A DNA stretch of 64,000 bases from Nymphaea colorata (GCF_008831285.2 NC_045139.1:5492704-5556703); one strand, 5' to 3'. Numbered from the stretch's first letter, positions 1 through 11,645 are shown. Numbers and translations are program-made. Notes: generated from the letters alone by a model not told the origin.

Positions 1-303
1 ACGGAATCCTCCTCCTAGAGGTTTTTAGAAGAAAGCCTAGTGATGAACAATTTGATGGGGATTTTAGTTTGAGGCAATGGGTGGCTGAAGCATTTCATGT
101 TGCAATTTCAGATGTCATTGACAGCCATCTTATAAACGAAAGCAACAATACTGCAACTGAAAGATCAGCTGCTATAATGATCTGCTGGTGATGATCATGG
201 AGATAGGCTTGTCATGTTCAAGGGTGTCACCAAATGAGAGAATGGACATGAGGGAAGTGGTTGTAGGGCTTAGAAGGATACGACAGAAGACAAGAATGAT
301 AGA
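1..303 (+). pseudogene. Receptor kinase exon 2, decayed paralogous copy
   Basis: This is the kinase C-lobe end of an LRR receptor kinase, collinear and highly similar to exon 2 of the intact gene (from 22426), encoding the region after the DVYSYG motif through the RxxVGLRRIRQKTR tail. Around 170-185 one base is missing relative to the intact copy, which shifts the frame. The TAA stop of the intact copy is CAA here, so the reading frame has no matching end. The fragment starts at the window edge, so its exon 1 (if present) lies outside. I infer a tandem or segmental duplicate that has lost function. Confidence 0.85.
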
Positions 304-1010
304 AGGACAATTCAAATATATCCATATATACCATGAGATTTAATTCCAGGGTGCGACCAGTGATTGGCTAAAATGTTCAGAAGGTGGATTCCATGAGGCT
401 AAATATTAGGAGGTGGAAATGTAGTTTGATTTCTTTCATTGAGAGCTCTCACTTGCATTTCTGAATTACAGTTGCATATAGGATTTATTAAAGACATGCT
501 TAATATGCTTGTGTGTTCTATTCCTAAGGTAGTTGGGTGACTAATCTTGTAGAACAGCTTGCACATTTTCAGTGCATGTTACGTGAAAGATGCTTGGTAC
601 TTTGTCCATTATTGCAGTTTGTGCCTTATTCTAAGTAAGGTCACCTCAATAGTCAGAGTTTAGATAAATCCTCTGCACAATTTCTCAAACCTATCAAAAA
701 AATGCACAACAAGAAGAATGAACAAAAATGTACAACTCCAGTAAGTTTTGGACTGAATTCAATTTTATCAAAAGAAGAGCCCTCGAATGAGGAGGAGGAT
801 GAGAATTTTATGCTCTGAGCATCATGTGTTATTGGAGCATGCTATATGTGATGGCCCTCTAACCAAGGACCATGTGTTATGGACTTAAAATGATAAAAAA
901 GGACAAAATGATGTTGTTAGTTAAATAAAAGGCCCCCCATCCCCCCCTACAAGGAAAAGTGAAACATGGAAAATCTTCATTCTATTTCCTAGGAAGTGAA
1001 TCCACCATTG
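304..1010 (+). other. Duplicated 3' flank of the receptor kinase
   Basis: Non-coding sequence that aligns with interruptions to 22736-23358, downstream of the intact receptor kinase. It includes the shared run that ends in 'cattctatttcc' followed by 'aggaagt' or 'aaggaag'. No ORF is supported. Similarity stops near 1010, where Ty3/gypsy sequence begins. Confidence 0.75.
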
Positions 1011-1270
1011 TTTCAAATTAACTAAAATCTTATAAAAATTAATAAAATGAAATAAAAATTGTGTTCTAGCACACGACAAAGATTAAAAAACATATTTTGG
1101 CGTGAGAATGAGTCAGACAAAGGAAAGGTCTGCACACGCACAATGCTCAAATTGTGTTGTTTCGACCATGATTCAAATTCTGGGTCTGAAATGTTCGATT
1201 TGGTTTTGAACTTGGGTTGTGGATCTATTTTTGATCTTCAAAAATTTTAAAAAAATTTGGGGTGATTACA
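1011..1270 (-). repeat. 3' LTR remnant of the Tat/Ogre-like element
   Basis: On the minus strand the LTR starts at 1270 with TGTAATCACCCC, directly after a purine-rich tract (CAAAGAGGGGCATC, complement of 1271-1284), which is the expected polypurine tract. Only about 260 bp remain before sequence homologous to the receptor-kinase 3' flank, so most of this LTR is deleted. Confidence 0.6.
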
Positions 1271-1369
1271 GATGCCCCTCTTTGATGCTAAGCCGGTGTT
1301 AGTTGTACTTAGTGACAAAGATAAGCACCACAAATTTTTGAAACAAAATTTTTGCAGAGTAACGCTTTA

Positions 1370-1570
1370 GGCTTATCCCCTCACCTCAATGGGTTGTTTG
1401 AGCTTAAATTACAGGTTTAACCCCTTACCTACAGGGGTTTGCCGTTTTCAAATTCAGGTTTAACCCCCCTGAATGGGTTGCCTTGACTTGCATTACAATT
1501 TGAACTTTTTAACTGTGTGGGTTGCTTTGGCTTGTAGCACAGATTTAACCCATTTACCTACACGGGTTCC
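1370..1570 (-). repeat. Degenerate tandem repeat between pol and 3' LTR
   Basis: Three to four diverged units of roughly 60-70 bp share 'caggtttaacccc' or 'cagatttaaccc' and 'gggttg' blocks. They lie between the end of integrase and the polypurine tract. Short tandem repeats in this untranslated region are a known trait of Ogre/Tat elements. Function unknown. Confidence 0.6.
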
Positions 1571-1719
1571 TCTCAAGCCCTGAGCGATAACAAAAAAAAT
1601 GCCCTAGTGTAATTGTTATGTTTTACGATTGGGAAGAATCTAAATTGCATAGTAGATGTGGAAACACAAATATTTGACATTGATTGCAAAATGAATACAA
1701 GGGAATTATGCATAAATTT

Positions 1720-2700
1720 TCTCGAGGTGAAGGGCATTAACACGATCGGCAAGCTCCATCCCGTCAGCATTAATCAATGGGTATGAATTACGAGGCAAGA
1801 CTTCCTTAATGACGTATGGACCTTCCTAGTTTGGTGCCCACTTGCCTTGTGGTCGTCCTCAGAGGTATACCACTAATCGTAGAACTAAGTCATTCACTTT
1901 GAACTGTCTCTCAATAACTGACTTAGCAAATTGTCTGGCCACCCTTTGGCGATAAGCTTCAACATGTTCAGCCGCTTTTAGCCTCTTTTCATCTAGCAAA
2001 TCGAGCTGCATTAGCCTTTTCTACTGATATTGATTTAGAGGAAGTTCTATAAGAGAAGCAAACTTCAAAGCAGGTTTTAGCACATGTAGTGGTAAAACTA
2101 CTTCTGTTCCATAGACTAGCTCTGTTGGAGTAGCATTAGTTGGAGTTCTTATAGTGGTGCGATATGCCCATAGAGCGTTATGCATCTTTTAATGTCAAAA
2201 TCTTCCAGTTTTTACTGTCTGTTCCAAGACGCGGATCAGAATCTTGTTGGTAGCCTCTACTTGTCCATTGCCTTGGGGGTAATAAGGAGCTGAAAAATGG
2301 TGCATGATGCGGTACTTGCTGCATAATTGTCTCATCTTTTCATTATTGAAATGAGTCCCGTTGTAGATACTATATCATGAGGGACACCGAATCTGCAAAA
2401 AAGGTTTTTGTGAATGAAGGACACTACATGACGTCATTCCACTGTTCTAAGTGTGATAACTTCTACACACTTGGTAAAATAATCTATTGCAGCAAGAAAA
2501 TACTTATGGCTATTAGAAGCTGTAGGGGATATTGGTCCGACTACATCAAATGCCCACATTGAAAATAGCCAAGGAGAGGCTGGGGCATGAATCACTGGAT
2601 CATGCAGTTGGCATTTTTTGCATCTTTTGACAAATAGGTGACAATCTTTTTGCATAGTAGGCCAATAATATCAAGCCTGAATTATCTCTTTGGTGAGGGT
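1720..2700 (-). pseudogene. Ty3/gypsy integrase (broken)
   Basis: The minus-strand frame at 2434-2655 shows the zinc-binding Cys pair (CKKCQ), then FDVVGPI and DYFTKCVE around the first catalytic Asp of the DDE core. Further on, in shifted frames, about 1720-1860 encodes the C-terminal part with GRPQGKWAPN, then a stop, EGPYVIKEVLP and NALHLEKIY. It would insert cDNA into chromosomal DNA. Several stops and frameshifts lie between these blocks, so it is non-functional. Confidence 0.75.
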
Positions 2701-2840
2701 TTAGTAACCAACATGGCCCCCACAATCTCCTGGACGTGATTCTTCGATGACTTCTTTTGTCTCATCTTCATCAAGGCACCAAGAATATTCAGTGCTAAAT
2801 CCACGTCTGTATAATACCCCTGCAAGAATAAAGTACCTCG

Positions 2841-3500
2841 CTAACATGCGTTGGATTGTTTCTGTTTATTTTTGGGCATTTCAGTCGAAAATTTTCTGCT
2901 TTCAATGTACCATTTAATATCATGGTACCAAGGCGTATTCTTCTCTTGAATATGATGAACATGTGTCGCTGCTTCAAAAGCAGGGTTTTTCAATCTTCCA
3001 ATTTCAAAAGAATAGATTTCTGGACCCATCAAAGTACATCTTCTATATCGGAACCGTCTCCAATCTAAGTACATGTTCGTCTGAAAACTCATCGTTCGTT
3101 CTGATTTCCTTGTACTGAAGAAAGTCTGGTAATTGATCCACAATTGTTTGTCCTTTAATTGACTTCTGAAATACACAAGATCATATTGCATTTGCAGAAC
3201 TTTCCATTTGGCGATGCGTCCATTAAGAAAGGGCTGTTCCAAGATATACTTGAGAGAATTAAGCTTGGAGAGGATCTTGACTTCACAAGGTTGTAAATAA
3301 TGTCTCAGCTGGCACATCCAAACCAATGGTAGACAAGTTTTTTCGACTTTCGTACTGACACGTGCTAATGTAATAGATTGCATGTTCGATGCGATTTTCT
3401 TCCTCATATTGTGCCAAAAAACCATCACATGTTGACTCATTCACTGTGATGTAAATCAGCAACAGTCTACCCAACACTGGGGGTTTTAGAATTGGCAGAT
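2841..3500 (-). pseudogene. Ty3/gypsy RNase H region (broken)
   Basis: Minus-strand frames contain the block around YISTCQYESRKNLSTIGLD and, in another frame, CLPLVWMCQLRHYLQPCEVKILSKLNSLKYILEQ-type residues. These match the RNase H connection of Tat-type Ty3/gypsy elements, where EKNYSTIE and LRHYL..H.V.LISK are expected. Two overlapping frames show an internal frameshift. It sits directly after RT as expected. Confidence 0.65.
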
Positions 3501-4450
3501 TCAGAAGGTATTTCTGATCTTTTCAAATGACTGTTGGCATTCAAAACCCTATTCAAACTTGGCGTCTTTCCTTAGCAGCTAGTTGAATGGTTTGCATCTC
3601 ATGGCTAAATTGGAAATAAATCACCTGATGGACTGGATTCACCCTTGCAAACTTCATAATTCTTTTATATTGGTAGGTTGTGGCATTTTGATGACTGCTT
3701 TAGCTTTCGTAAGATCAATTTTAATCCCCTTCTTACTGACCATGAAATCCAATAGGTTGCTTGATTCAACCCCAAACACACACTTTTGAGAATTCAAGCG
3801 AAGCTTATACTGTTAAAGCCTTTCGAATACTTGGGCAAGAGTTTCAATGTGATCTTTTCTCGTCTTGGATTTGATCAATATGTCATCGATTTATGCATCC
3901 ATGATTTTATTTATTTGGTCATGTAAGATGGCAGCCATGTCTATTTGATAAGTTGCTCCAACATTCTTTAACTCAAACGGCATTACCGTGTAACAAAAAG
4001 TGTCCCAGGGCGAAGTAAAAGCGGTCTTAGGTTGATCATTTACTGCTAATTTGATTTGGTTATATCCAGAATATCCATCCATGAAAGAGAACATGGCAAT
4101 ACCTGTAGTACTATCTACCAACAAATCAATATTTGAAAGTGGATAATCATCTTTCGGCGTGGCTTTGTTCAAGTCTCGAAAGTCGATACATAATCTGACT
4201 TTGCCGTTCTTCTTGGGGACCACCACAATGTTTGCCAACCATTCAGGGTAATCCATGGCACGAATAAATTTTGCCTTTAGTAGGTCTTCTAATCCTTCTT
4301 TTACAGGGCCTTTTAGTCGAGGATCAAACTTGTGCAGCTTTCGCTTAATCGGCTTGCAATTAAGATTTAAGGGCAAATGATGTTCGACCAACTAGGGGTC
4401 TAAGCCTGACATATCTTCATAAGTTCAAGCAAAAGCTTCTTGGTTACTTA
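3500..4450 (-). pseudogene. Ty3/gypsy reverse transcriptase (broken)
   Basis: The longest open piece (3891-4391) carries VPKKNGKVRLCIDFRDLNKATPKD, the DGYSGYNQIK block (catalytic Asp) and an end corresponding to GATYQ. The F/YxDD motif region falls just beyond at about 3880, reading in the complement as YIDDILI-like but with a stop nearby. About 3600-3880 continues as LDFMVSKKGI and the connection. Fragmented by stops. Confidence 0.85.
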
Positions 4451-5119
4451 TAAGAAAGTCCACCAATCTTTTCTTCTCATCCACTCACAAACTAGTGCCA
4501 ATTTGAAGAATTTTAGGATCTTTACTGGTTCCAATATTAATTTATTCAATTTGATCATTAACCAAGGATGATGGATGTTCTTATTTTTGAATCTGAGTGA
4601 ATTTTGGTAACTCTGACTTGGGTATTACCATAGGTTCCGTTTCACCAACTGCTTGTTTGACAAATGCTTTCTGGAGGGGACTTCTGAGGAAAAACAAGAA
4701 ATTCAAACATGTTGAGTTCCGACATCCTATAAAGAAGAGGATAAAGGAAAGAATTGGACAAAATTAAAATTGACAAGAAAAGATTACTTGCATTGCATAA
4801 AAAAGTTCTTAGTTTATAGAAGGGTCCTCTCATGAGACTTGACAAAAAGAAATTTAAGATTACAAAATCCATTGGAGGATTTAAAACAAACGTGAATACT
4901 ATCAGCCTGCAAGATCTTCTTCAAATTTTTGCATGATATCTCAGTTCTCTAGTATTCATCTGAAAATGGATGCTAATCAGCTATAAAATGCCATCTTCAT
5001 TTTTCCCGAGGCCCGTGAATGGACGGTAGCCACCTTTCATAAGAAACTGACAACCCTTAGGGTTTTCATGAAATGGTATGGGTACTCTCCGATGATTCAC
5101 CTATCTCCATTTTATGCAT

Positions 5120-5805
5120 TTATTCTTCCAAAGGTCTGTCCTTTGCTGTTCTTATGCTAGGTACATCCACCGAATTAATTGGGCTAGGGAGCATTGGTTG
5201 CATTAACCTTTCGATCGGATCGTCAGCACGTATGGTGATGATCGATGGGCCAGAATTCCATTTGAGGCACCGATGAAGAGTCGATGAGATTCCTCGTACT
5301 TGGTGGACCAAGGTCATCCCAAAAGTAAGTTATATGATGGTGGCACATCCACACATGGAATACAATGCAATGGTTGGTGTTTCCAATGATCACATTCATA
5401 TCGATGGCACCTTTGTTGTTCATGCCTCGACCATCATATCCGTAGATCTTGATATCATCCGAGCGATATTTGTCTTCACGAAACTCCAATGCTTTGGCTG
5501 TGAGATCAGAACAAATATTTAAGTCACTTCCCCCCTCGATCAATACATGTGGCACAGTCATCCCAAAAGTAAGTTATATGATGGTGGCACATCTACACAT
5601 GGAATACAATGCAATGGTTGGTGTTTCCAATGATCACATTCATGTCGATGGCACCTTTGTTGTTCATGCCTCGACCATCATATCCGTAGATCTTGATATC
5701 ATCTGAGCGATATTTGTCTTCACGAAACTCCAATGCTTTGGCTGTGAGATCAGAACAAATATTTAAGTCACTTCCCCCCTCGATCAATACATGTGGCACA
5801 GTCAT
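5120..5805 (-). pseudogene. Retroviral-type aspartic protease, duplicated and broken
   Basis: The minus-strand frame starts VPHVLIEGGSDLNIC, where Tat-type proteases usually have VLID(N/G)GS, so the catalytic Asp position reads Glu. Downstream YGYDGRG, AIDMNVIIG and SIITIRADD-type residues match the family. A 244-bp tandem duplication repeats the active-site half. As 244 is not a multiple of three, the two copies lie in different frames. Confidence 0.75.
5313..5800. repeat. 244-bp tandem duplication inside the protease region
   Basis: Two head-to-tail copies, 5313-5556 and 5557-5800, each begin 'gtcatccc', and the same start recurs at 5801. I count three mismatches by eye, so the duplication is much younger than the decay of the surrounding element. 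Confidence 0.9.
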
Positions 5806-7723
5806 CCCGTTGACCTAGACGATGATGTAAAGAGCATCTACATGATCCCCATTTCGAGATGTCTTTTTCTGAAAAGGTAATTGATTGTTCCTTGGAGGGT
5901 TGAATCCAATCTCCTTCAACCATACACTCTTCTAAGGGCAGAACCTCACCCAAGTAGGACGAATCTTTATCCGAAGAGTCATCTGATGATTCATCATCAC
6001 CGCTTCGTAGGATAAAAGTCTTTGGGATTATGGGAAGTTTTTCGGGTGGACTTTCCATCTTGCTGCTCATCATAGCAATAAAGTCTAGAGGTTTCTTTCC
6101 TCAATCTGTCATCATGACTTTATGCGAACTGCTTCTATCACAAGATCGGATGTGCTCTTGCGGATGGTATGGGAGTGGAGTGTCTGTGGTCATCATGGCC
6201 ACCGCCGCTTTTCTGTGGTTAGGAAATGGATTCCTCAACACCTCAGGGATGCTATCATCACTAATCTTGAGATCTTTGTTGATGAAGTCTTGGATAATGT
6301 TTTTGAAAACAAAACAATCCTCAGTGTCATGATCAGGGGCTCAATGAAACTTACATAGTTTTTCTTTATTTCCTCCCGTCATTTTTGAAGGCTTAGATAC
6401 TTTTGGCAAGATGATAGTTCCTTTGGTGAGGAAGTATTCCAGGATCTTCTCATGGGACTGAGTGGGAGGAGTGAACTTCTGATCACAACACCAACCTGGG
6501 TGCTTGATTTTCCTTTCATCGTCGCTTTTAAAAAACTGCATTTTCTTCTTGAAACCGACTTCTTTGTCCTACTTATAACGATTGTCATGCTCCTTTCTAA
6601 TGCCAGCATTGACTATAAAGTGTGCATACAACTGTGTCTTTCCTCCTTTCTTTTCATCTTCTTTGTAGTTAGGGGCAATAATTCCATCAAAATCTCCTTC
6701 CTCAATTCCTTCTTCTATAGAGTTTGCTTGTTCAATCCACTCAACAAAAGTCATGATCAGAGCATTGCGGATGAGACTTTTCAAGGGCTGGGCAAGAGTT
6801 TTCTTGATGAGTGATAAGACTTGTGTCTCAGAAATGGGCTCCTTCATCTTGTTGCATTGAATTTTCTATTTTTGGATGAATTCATGAGTCTTTTCTCTCT
6901 GTTTTTGACGAAGGCTGCAAATAGTATTGAGGGTTGGAGCCATGAGAGCATTTTGTTCAAATCTTTCGACAAACATGTTAATCAATTTGTCAAATTCCTT
7001 CAGCTCGACTGGATTGACATTTTCTTTGTATTAATGTGCGGCAATGCCTTCAAGACTTCTTGAAAAATATCGGAACAAAGCTCTGTTATTTGTTCGAATT
7101 TTGTAGTTATCATTGAAAAAGGTTGAAAGATGAATGTGTGGGCAAGTGGTTCCATCATATCTGAAGAATTCTTTGGGCAAGCCTTTCACGTCTTCTTCCC
7201 CTTCAATGCCAAGGTAGTAGTCCTCACATGAGTATGAACATTTTTCCTTCCCCCTAAGCTCAAGATTGTTCATTCTTTTTTTCATTTCATAGAATCTGCG
7301 CTTACTCAGACTTTCATCATCACTTGATTTGACAAATTCTGGTTTGGTATTTTTCTTATGGCTCTTGACCTTCTTTATTTTTTCTGCAAAACTTCCACGG
7401 TTTGAGCTACTATTGGGGATGTACTTTTTGGTCATTTTGCCTCTTTTGTTAGGCTTTCTTTTTCTTTTGGGTTTCTTTTTCGAACTTCCAGTGGTGACAG
7501 AGATAGGTGAGCTGCTTTCCTCCATAATTTCTTTTCCCTTCTTGTTTCTTTTTGTTGTCTTTTTCTTATAGTGAGGAAGCAACTCGGGTTTTTCCTCCTT
7601 ACTAGTTGTTGAATCTGAGCCCATATGACCTTCATCTCGATCTATAGAAGAAGATTTGTTATTTTTCTTCTTTCTTTTCTGCTTAGCAGCTTTTTCATGT
7701 TCTGGTTCTAGAGTAACCATCAA
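5806..7723 (-). pseudogene. Ty3/gypsy gag (broken)
   Basis: The minus-strand product begins with a Lys/Ser-rich segment (7100-7723), then LPKEFFRYDGTTCPHIHLSTFF and RALFRYFSRSLEGIAAH, which match the retrotransposon gag core (FDKYDGT, LIHFFQDSLTGAA). It continues in shifted frames (6569-6847, 6341-6541) to CKFH, a stop, and HDTEDC, a remnant of the gag Cys/His finger. Stops and frameshifts at about 6850 and 6550 split it. It would form the element's particle. Confidence 0.75.
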
Positions 7724-8069
7724 GGCCTTTTAATCGTCTTGATCCTTCATGAATCGTTCAATGAACAAACAGAACATATGGTAACCTTCTAGCTCCATTG
7801 CTGGGAGGCCAAGTGTTTTTGGCAGGAGTTCAGAAGATGACGCCTCATTCTAAGGAACTTGCTTAGTTTGCGATCTAGTTTCAACTATCTTGTTAGCTTC
7901 CAAGTATTCACCTTGACATAAGAGAATGGGAGTTATTAAGATGGCAAAATGAAGGTTCATATTGCATTAAAAGTTTCAAAGTTATATAACAAAAAAAAAA
8001 AAAACACTAACAAAGATGATGATGATTGAAGATGACATAAGGAGTGCAAAGTTTGACAACATAAACTTT

Positions 8070-9289
8070 TTAGGAAAAGATGGATGGTGGTCGGTTGGCA
8101 TCCCACCACTCGGCATATTCTTTCTTTACCACTAGGCCTGCAAACCAAGTGTAAGATATCTGCGCCTTCCATTCTTGTCGGGCTACTGCAACCAATGCCA
8201 CCCATTGAGGAGAACTGAGGTCGAATTTAGGAATTGCTCCAACTGGTGTATGCATGGAAACCATCTTCTGCCTTTGAGAGAACTGTCTTATGCATCTATC
8301 AGCACAATAATTAGTTATGAAATAGGGGCCCAAGAGTGTAGTACGCCCGTAAGGATGGTGAGTGTAACGAGGTGGACTCTTACGACGATCATAATAGTCC
8401 CAAATGATCTCATCTCCATCTAAGCGTTCGATCAGACGGCGATATGATTCTAAGATTGTCAATGCTCCAATAGTGTTTCTGAATAGACTGGCTTGAGGTC
8501 CCACATGCTTGAGGAACCATAATTGTAAAACATATGTGCATCCTTCTACGAAGTCAATATCTCCAATGGTGAAACGGGTGAACCTCGGTAGAGAAAGGCT
8601 GAGGCTGTCATTGCTACTGACAAGTGACGGATCCCACTATGCCCCCGTACCCGAAAAAGTTGAGCAATACGAACATCTAGGAGGTCGGTTCTAATGGTGA
8701 AAAGGGTCACTCCCACTGTGCAAAGCACCATACCATGTTTGATTCTTTTATTGGCTTTTCGAGGCAAAGTGGAAGGTTCAACAGAGGCTCCAAATTCTTC
8801 ATATAAGTTTCTCAAGTTGATGCTTTGGTTCTCATGTTTTTCTACTAGAGGCCAAGTTTTTCATCCAGTAAAATGGGTTATAAGGTCATTTGCATTGACC
8901 TTGGCTGGGTTCATAAGGAATTGTTTTTCCAATGGATCATTTGGGTCACAAGTTGGGGTAGGGAGGCCTAATATTTCGGCAAATTCATCTAGTAATATTG
9001 TCATTTTTCCCCATGAAAACCAAAAAGAGGAGGTCGTTGGGTTTCAACGCTCAATTATTGCATGTACCAAATTTCCATCAACTGACTGCATTCCTCCGGC
9101 TGCCACTGTCTGTAGCCCACATTCTTCAAAGTAAGAAGGAAACATCCGAGAGAAGGTGGGATGTCAAGACCAATCACATTCGGGAGCCAAAGGTTTAGAC
9201 TCAAGAGAGATGTAAGTAGACCGTTTGGGTTCTTCCCCAAAGAGGATGTGATCATAAGGAAAGGTGATGCCACGTTGAAAAGAATACAT
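8070..9289 (-). pseudogene. Extra ORF upstream of gag, plant-mobile-domain-like
   Basis: From ATG at 9289 the minus strand encodes MYSFQRGITFPYDHILFGEE, later WGKMTILLDEFAEILGLPTPTC, KHGMVLCTVGVTLF and a long open piece at 8070-8504 ending PPSIFS. The EMTILLDEFAEILGLP pattern resembles plant mobile domain/DUF7745-type proteins, which form ORF1 of Ogre-like elements. Several stops break it. Its role in the element is unknown. Confidence 0.6.
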
Positions 9290-10063
9290 CTTGAATGATG
9301 ATTCTAAAGGATAAAGATTGAATTAGTGAAAAGATTGACTAGGTAGACCAAGACAACATGAAGTAGAGGTATGCAATGAGGTTGTAAAATATCACGCAAG
9401 ATTTTTTGCACATCTATATGTCATTTGAAATAATTTTCATAGAAAGTGGGTATAGCTACTTAATTGAGATAATTTTGTGTCACGATAATCCAATGTCAAA
9501 TTATGCTTATATACTTTAGCCAAAAGGCTTAGTACTAGCATAGATTTTTCCTTAGGCAACTAAGGGTAAGGTTCATTAACTTCTTGATCGCTCATCGATA
9601 TACCATAAATTACTACTCATGGTACTAACGAGGGGGCTTTCGTGCCAAGGTGTGGTCTAGTTGTAAGGCTTAGTCTTGTGCTATCACCAAAGACCAAACC
9701 CAACAACTTGATGACCAGGATAAAATAAGTATGAGAAATTTTGAAATATGAGAAATCATATAAAATGAGTTGTCTCTAATGCAATGTTGCCTAAGATGAT
9801 GATTGAAATAAATAGAAGAACAAACATTGTTTTTAAACAACTCTAAAATTGAGGAGGGTTGTATTTGATACTAGATCTAAGTGAACATGATTGATCCTCC
9901 TCAATTAGTCTTATGTGCAAGAAAGCAAACATAATCACCAAGCAATGTAATGAAATGTCAATGGGGTCAAGGTCAAAATAGGGGACATGCTTTATCATTG
10001 GCAATATATGAGATGTTCAAGTTAGTGAAAGCACATCAATTATAACCATAGCCAAACGATGAC
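9290..10063 (-). other. Leader between primer-binding site and ORF1
   Basis: About 770 bp of A+T-rich untranslated leader of the Tat/Ogre-like element. I see no ORF or RNA gene in it. Confidence 0.5.
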
Positions 10064-10083
10064 GGGTCCCATCACGGTCACCA
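10064..10083 (-). other. Candidate primer-binding site
   Basis: The minus strand reads TGGTGACCGTGATGGGACCC two bases after the presumed LTR end. It resembles the TGGCGAC...GGGGAC type used by Ogre-like elements, which I associate with tRNA-Arg. The tRNA assignment is uncertain. Confidence 0.5.
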
Positions 10084-10085
10084 TC

Positions 10086-11540
10086 TGTTTGTATCCTCAA
10101 AATTTTGGTTGGTTTTGGAGTGCTCTAGAAAAATGAGGTTCTGTTTTGAAATAGGAAAGAAATGGACTCGCCCGTCGGTACGAGGATCGACCGTTCCCAG
10201 CACCTTTACCAGAGGTAATCAATCCAAGGGCTATGTTCATCATTAATGCATTTCGTTTTAACTTAAATGTCTTTTTTATTCTATATGCAGTATAGAAAAT
10301 ATTGAAAGTTCGATGTTTCAAACTTTTGAAAAGATTCTTGAAGAGTTGCTTGAAAATGTGAAATGTTTTGGAGAAAAAGTAGAATCAGTAAATATCATTT
10401 GAAAAACTTGTGAAACCATTTTGAAATTACTTTAATGTTCTCTTAAGGCTTTAAGTAGGTTTGAGATTTTACTCTAATTCGGTTACCACTTAATTAGAGC
10501 TTTATCTCATCTTGCTTAAGTTCTTTTGCAGAGGTTATTGTGATCACAAGTGAAATAAAGTGAGTAAGAATGAATGAATGCATTGATCCTATAAAATTGA
10601 AAAGAAAAATCATTCATTCTTACCATAACATTCATCTAAGATTTTTATTTTTGTAATTATTGTATATAAGAAGAAAAAGTTTTTTTGAAAGGGGACTGTG
10701 AAAGTGAGTGAGAATGAATGAATGCATTGATCCTATAAAATTGAAAAGAAAAATCATTCATTCCTACCATAACATTCATCTAAGATTTTTATTTTTGTAA
10801 TTATTGTATATAAGAAGAAAAAGTTTTTTTGAAAGGGGATTGTGATTGTAGACCATCAAGCATTATTCCAATATTGGGTCATTATTAAGAATGATGTTGG
10901 GAATTGATTATTGGGTTCGATTTCAAACATTTTTGTCTCAAATATTTTTTTATCTAGATTTCTGGATTTTTTTTTATCTAATCTAAACCTGTGGACGATT
11001 TTTTGAATCCATTTTCCTATTTTGGGCTCGATTTTGATTCTCGAGTCTAATTATGAATATTTAACCTTCTTTTTGGATCTAGGGCAGGATTTTGGATCTG
11101 GATATTGGATTTAGGTCTAAATCTATGGTTCTGATTTGGATCAAAACTTTGAATTTGGATCTGAATTTAGATATAAGGCTTAGTTTTAGATTTAGAGCTC
11201 AGTTTTATATCCAGATTGGGATCTAGGGATCTATTTTTTATCTAAAGTTGGGATTTGGATGCAGATCTGATCTAAGGCTTGGTTTTGGATCTTGACTTGG
11301 GATTTTGGATTGAGTATAGATCCAGATTTGACATGAATTATCAGCATAGATTGAGGTACGGCTTGGGTTGGAAGTTAAGATTTAAATTCGTATGAGTTCC
11401 AAAATATATTCCATAACCAAATTAGAAGGTAATTGGACCAGAACTGTGATAAATTGAAGTATTTGAGACCCAAAATTGTTGAAAATAATTGTGAAAATGC
11501 TAGATATATCTGAAACTTGAAAATTTGGGGGTAATTATAA
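10086..11540 (-). repeat. 5' LTR of the Tat/Ogre-like element (candidate)
   Basis: On the plus strand it begins TGTTTGTATCC (10086) and ends GGTAATTATA (11540), matching the GGTGATTACA edge of the left LTR remnant. Inside lie a 144-bp tandem duplication and a stretch at 10900-11340 of degenerate 'ggatct' and 'ggattt' repeats. Length about 1.45 kb. Only the last 20 bp or so of the two LTRs align convincingly, so the outer end is provisional. Confidence 0.45.
10557..10848. repeat. 144-bp tandem duplication with internal hairpin
   Basis: Two copies about 144 bp apart (starts near 10557 and 10701) differ at only about three positions over most of their length. Each contains inverted 'taagaatgaatg' and 'cattcattctta' arms (perfect 12 bp in copy 1) separated by about 32 bp. 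Confidence 0.85.
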
Positions 11541-11543
11541 GGT

Positions 11544-11645
11544 TCAGTCAATTTATTTACGATCCTATGCAATCTCATTGGAGAGCTGTCAAAGGAATAT
11601 TAAGATTCTTAAAAGCTACAATTCATTATGGTTTAATTTTCAAAG
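11544..11645 (+). pseudogene. Copia polyprotein scrap, RT/RNase H junction
   Basis: Thirty-four codons in one frame read FSQFIYDPMQSHWRAVKG then ILRFLKATIHYGLIFK, the block linking RT to RNase H in Ty1/copia polyproteins (QFMH.P...HW.AVKRILRYLKGT). It abuts the outer edge of the Tat/Ogre-like LTR. See the complementary scrap at 23410-23600. Confidence 0.85.

Larger units (their letters stand above)
1011..11540 (-). mobile_element. Ty3/gypsy LTR retrotransposon, Tat/Ogre-like, degenerate
   Basis: Read on the minus strand the order is 5' LTR, primer-binding site, extra ORF, gag, protease, RT, RNase H, integrase, 3' repeat region, polypurine tract, 3' LTR remnant. The extra ORF upstream of gag, the protease followed by an ITIRADD-type stretch, the integrase tail with GRPQGKWAPN, and an LTR beginning TGTAATCACCCC fit the Tat/Ogre branch as I know it. 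Many stops and frameshifts break every ORF, so it cannot act autonomously. The 3' LTR copy is cut to about 260 bp while the 5' LTR is about 1.45 kb. The left boundary is approximate. Confidence 0.8.

Noticed and set aside
5560-5810. CRISPR-like or regulatory direct repeat
   Set aside because: It is a simple two-copy tandem duplication of protease coding sequence. No spacer-repeat array exists in this plant DNA.
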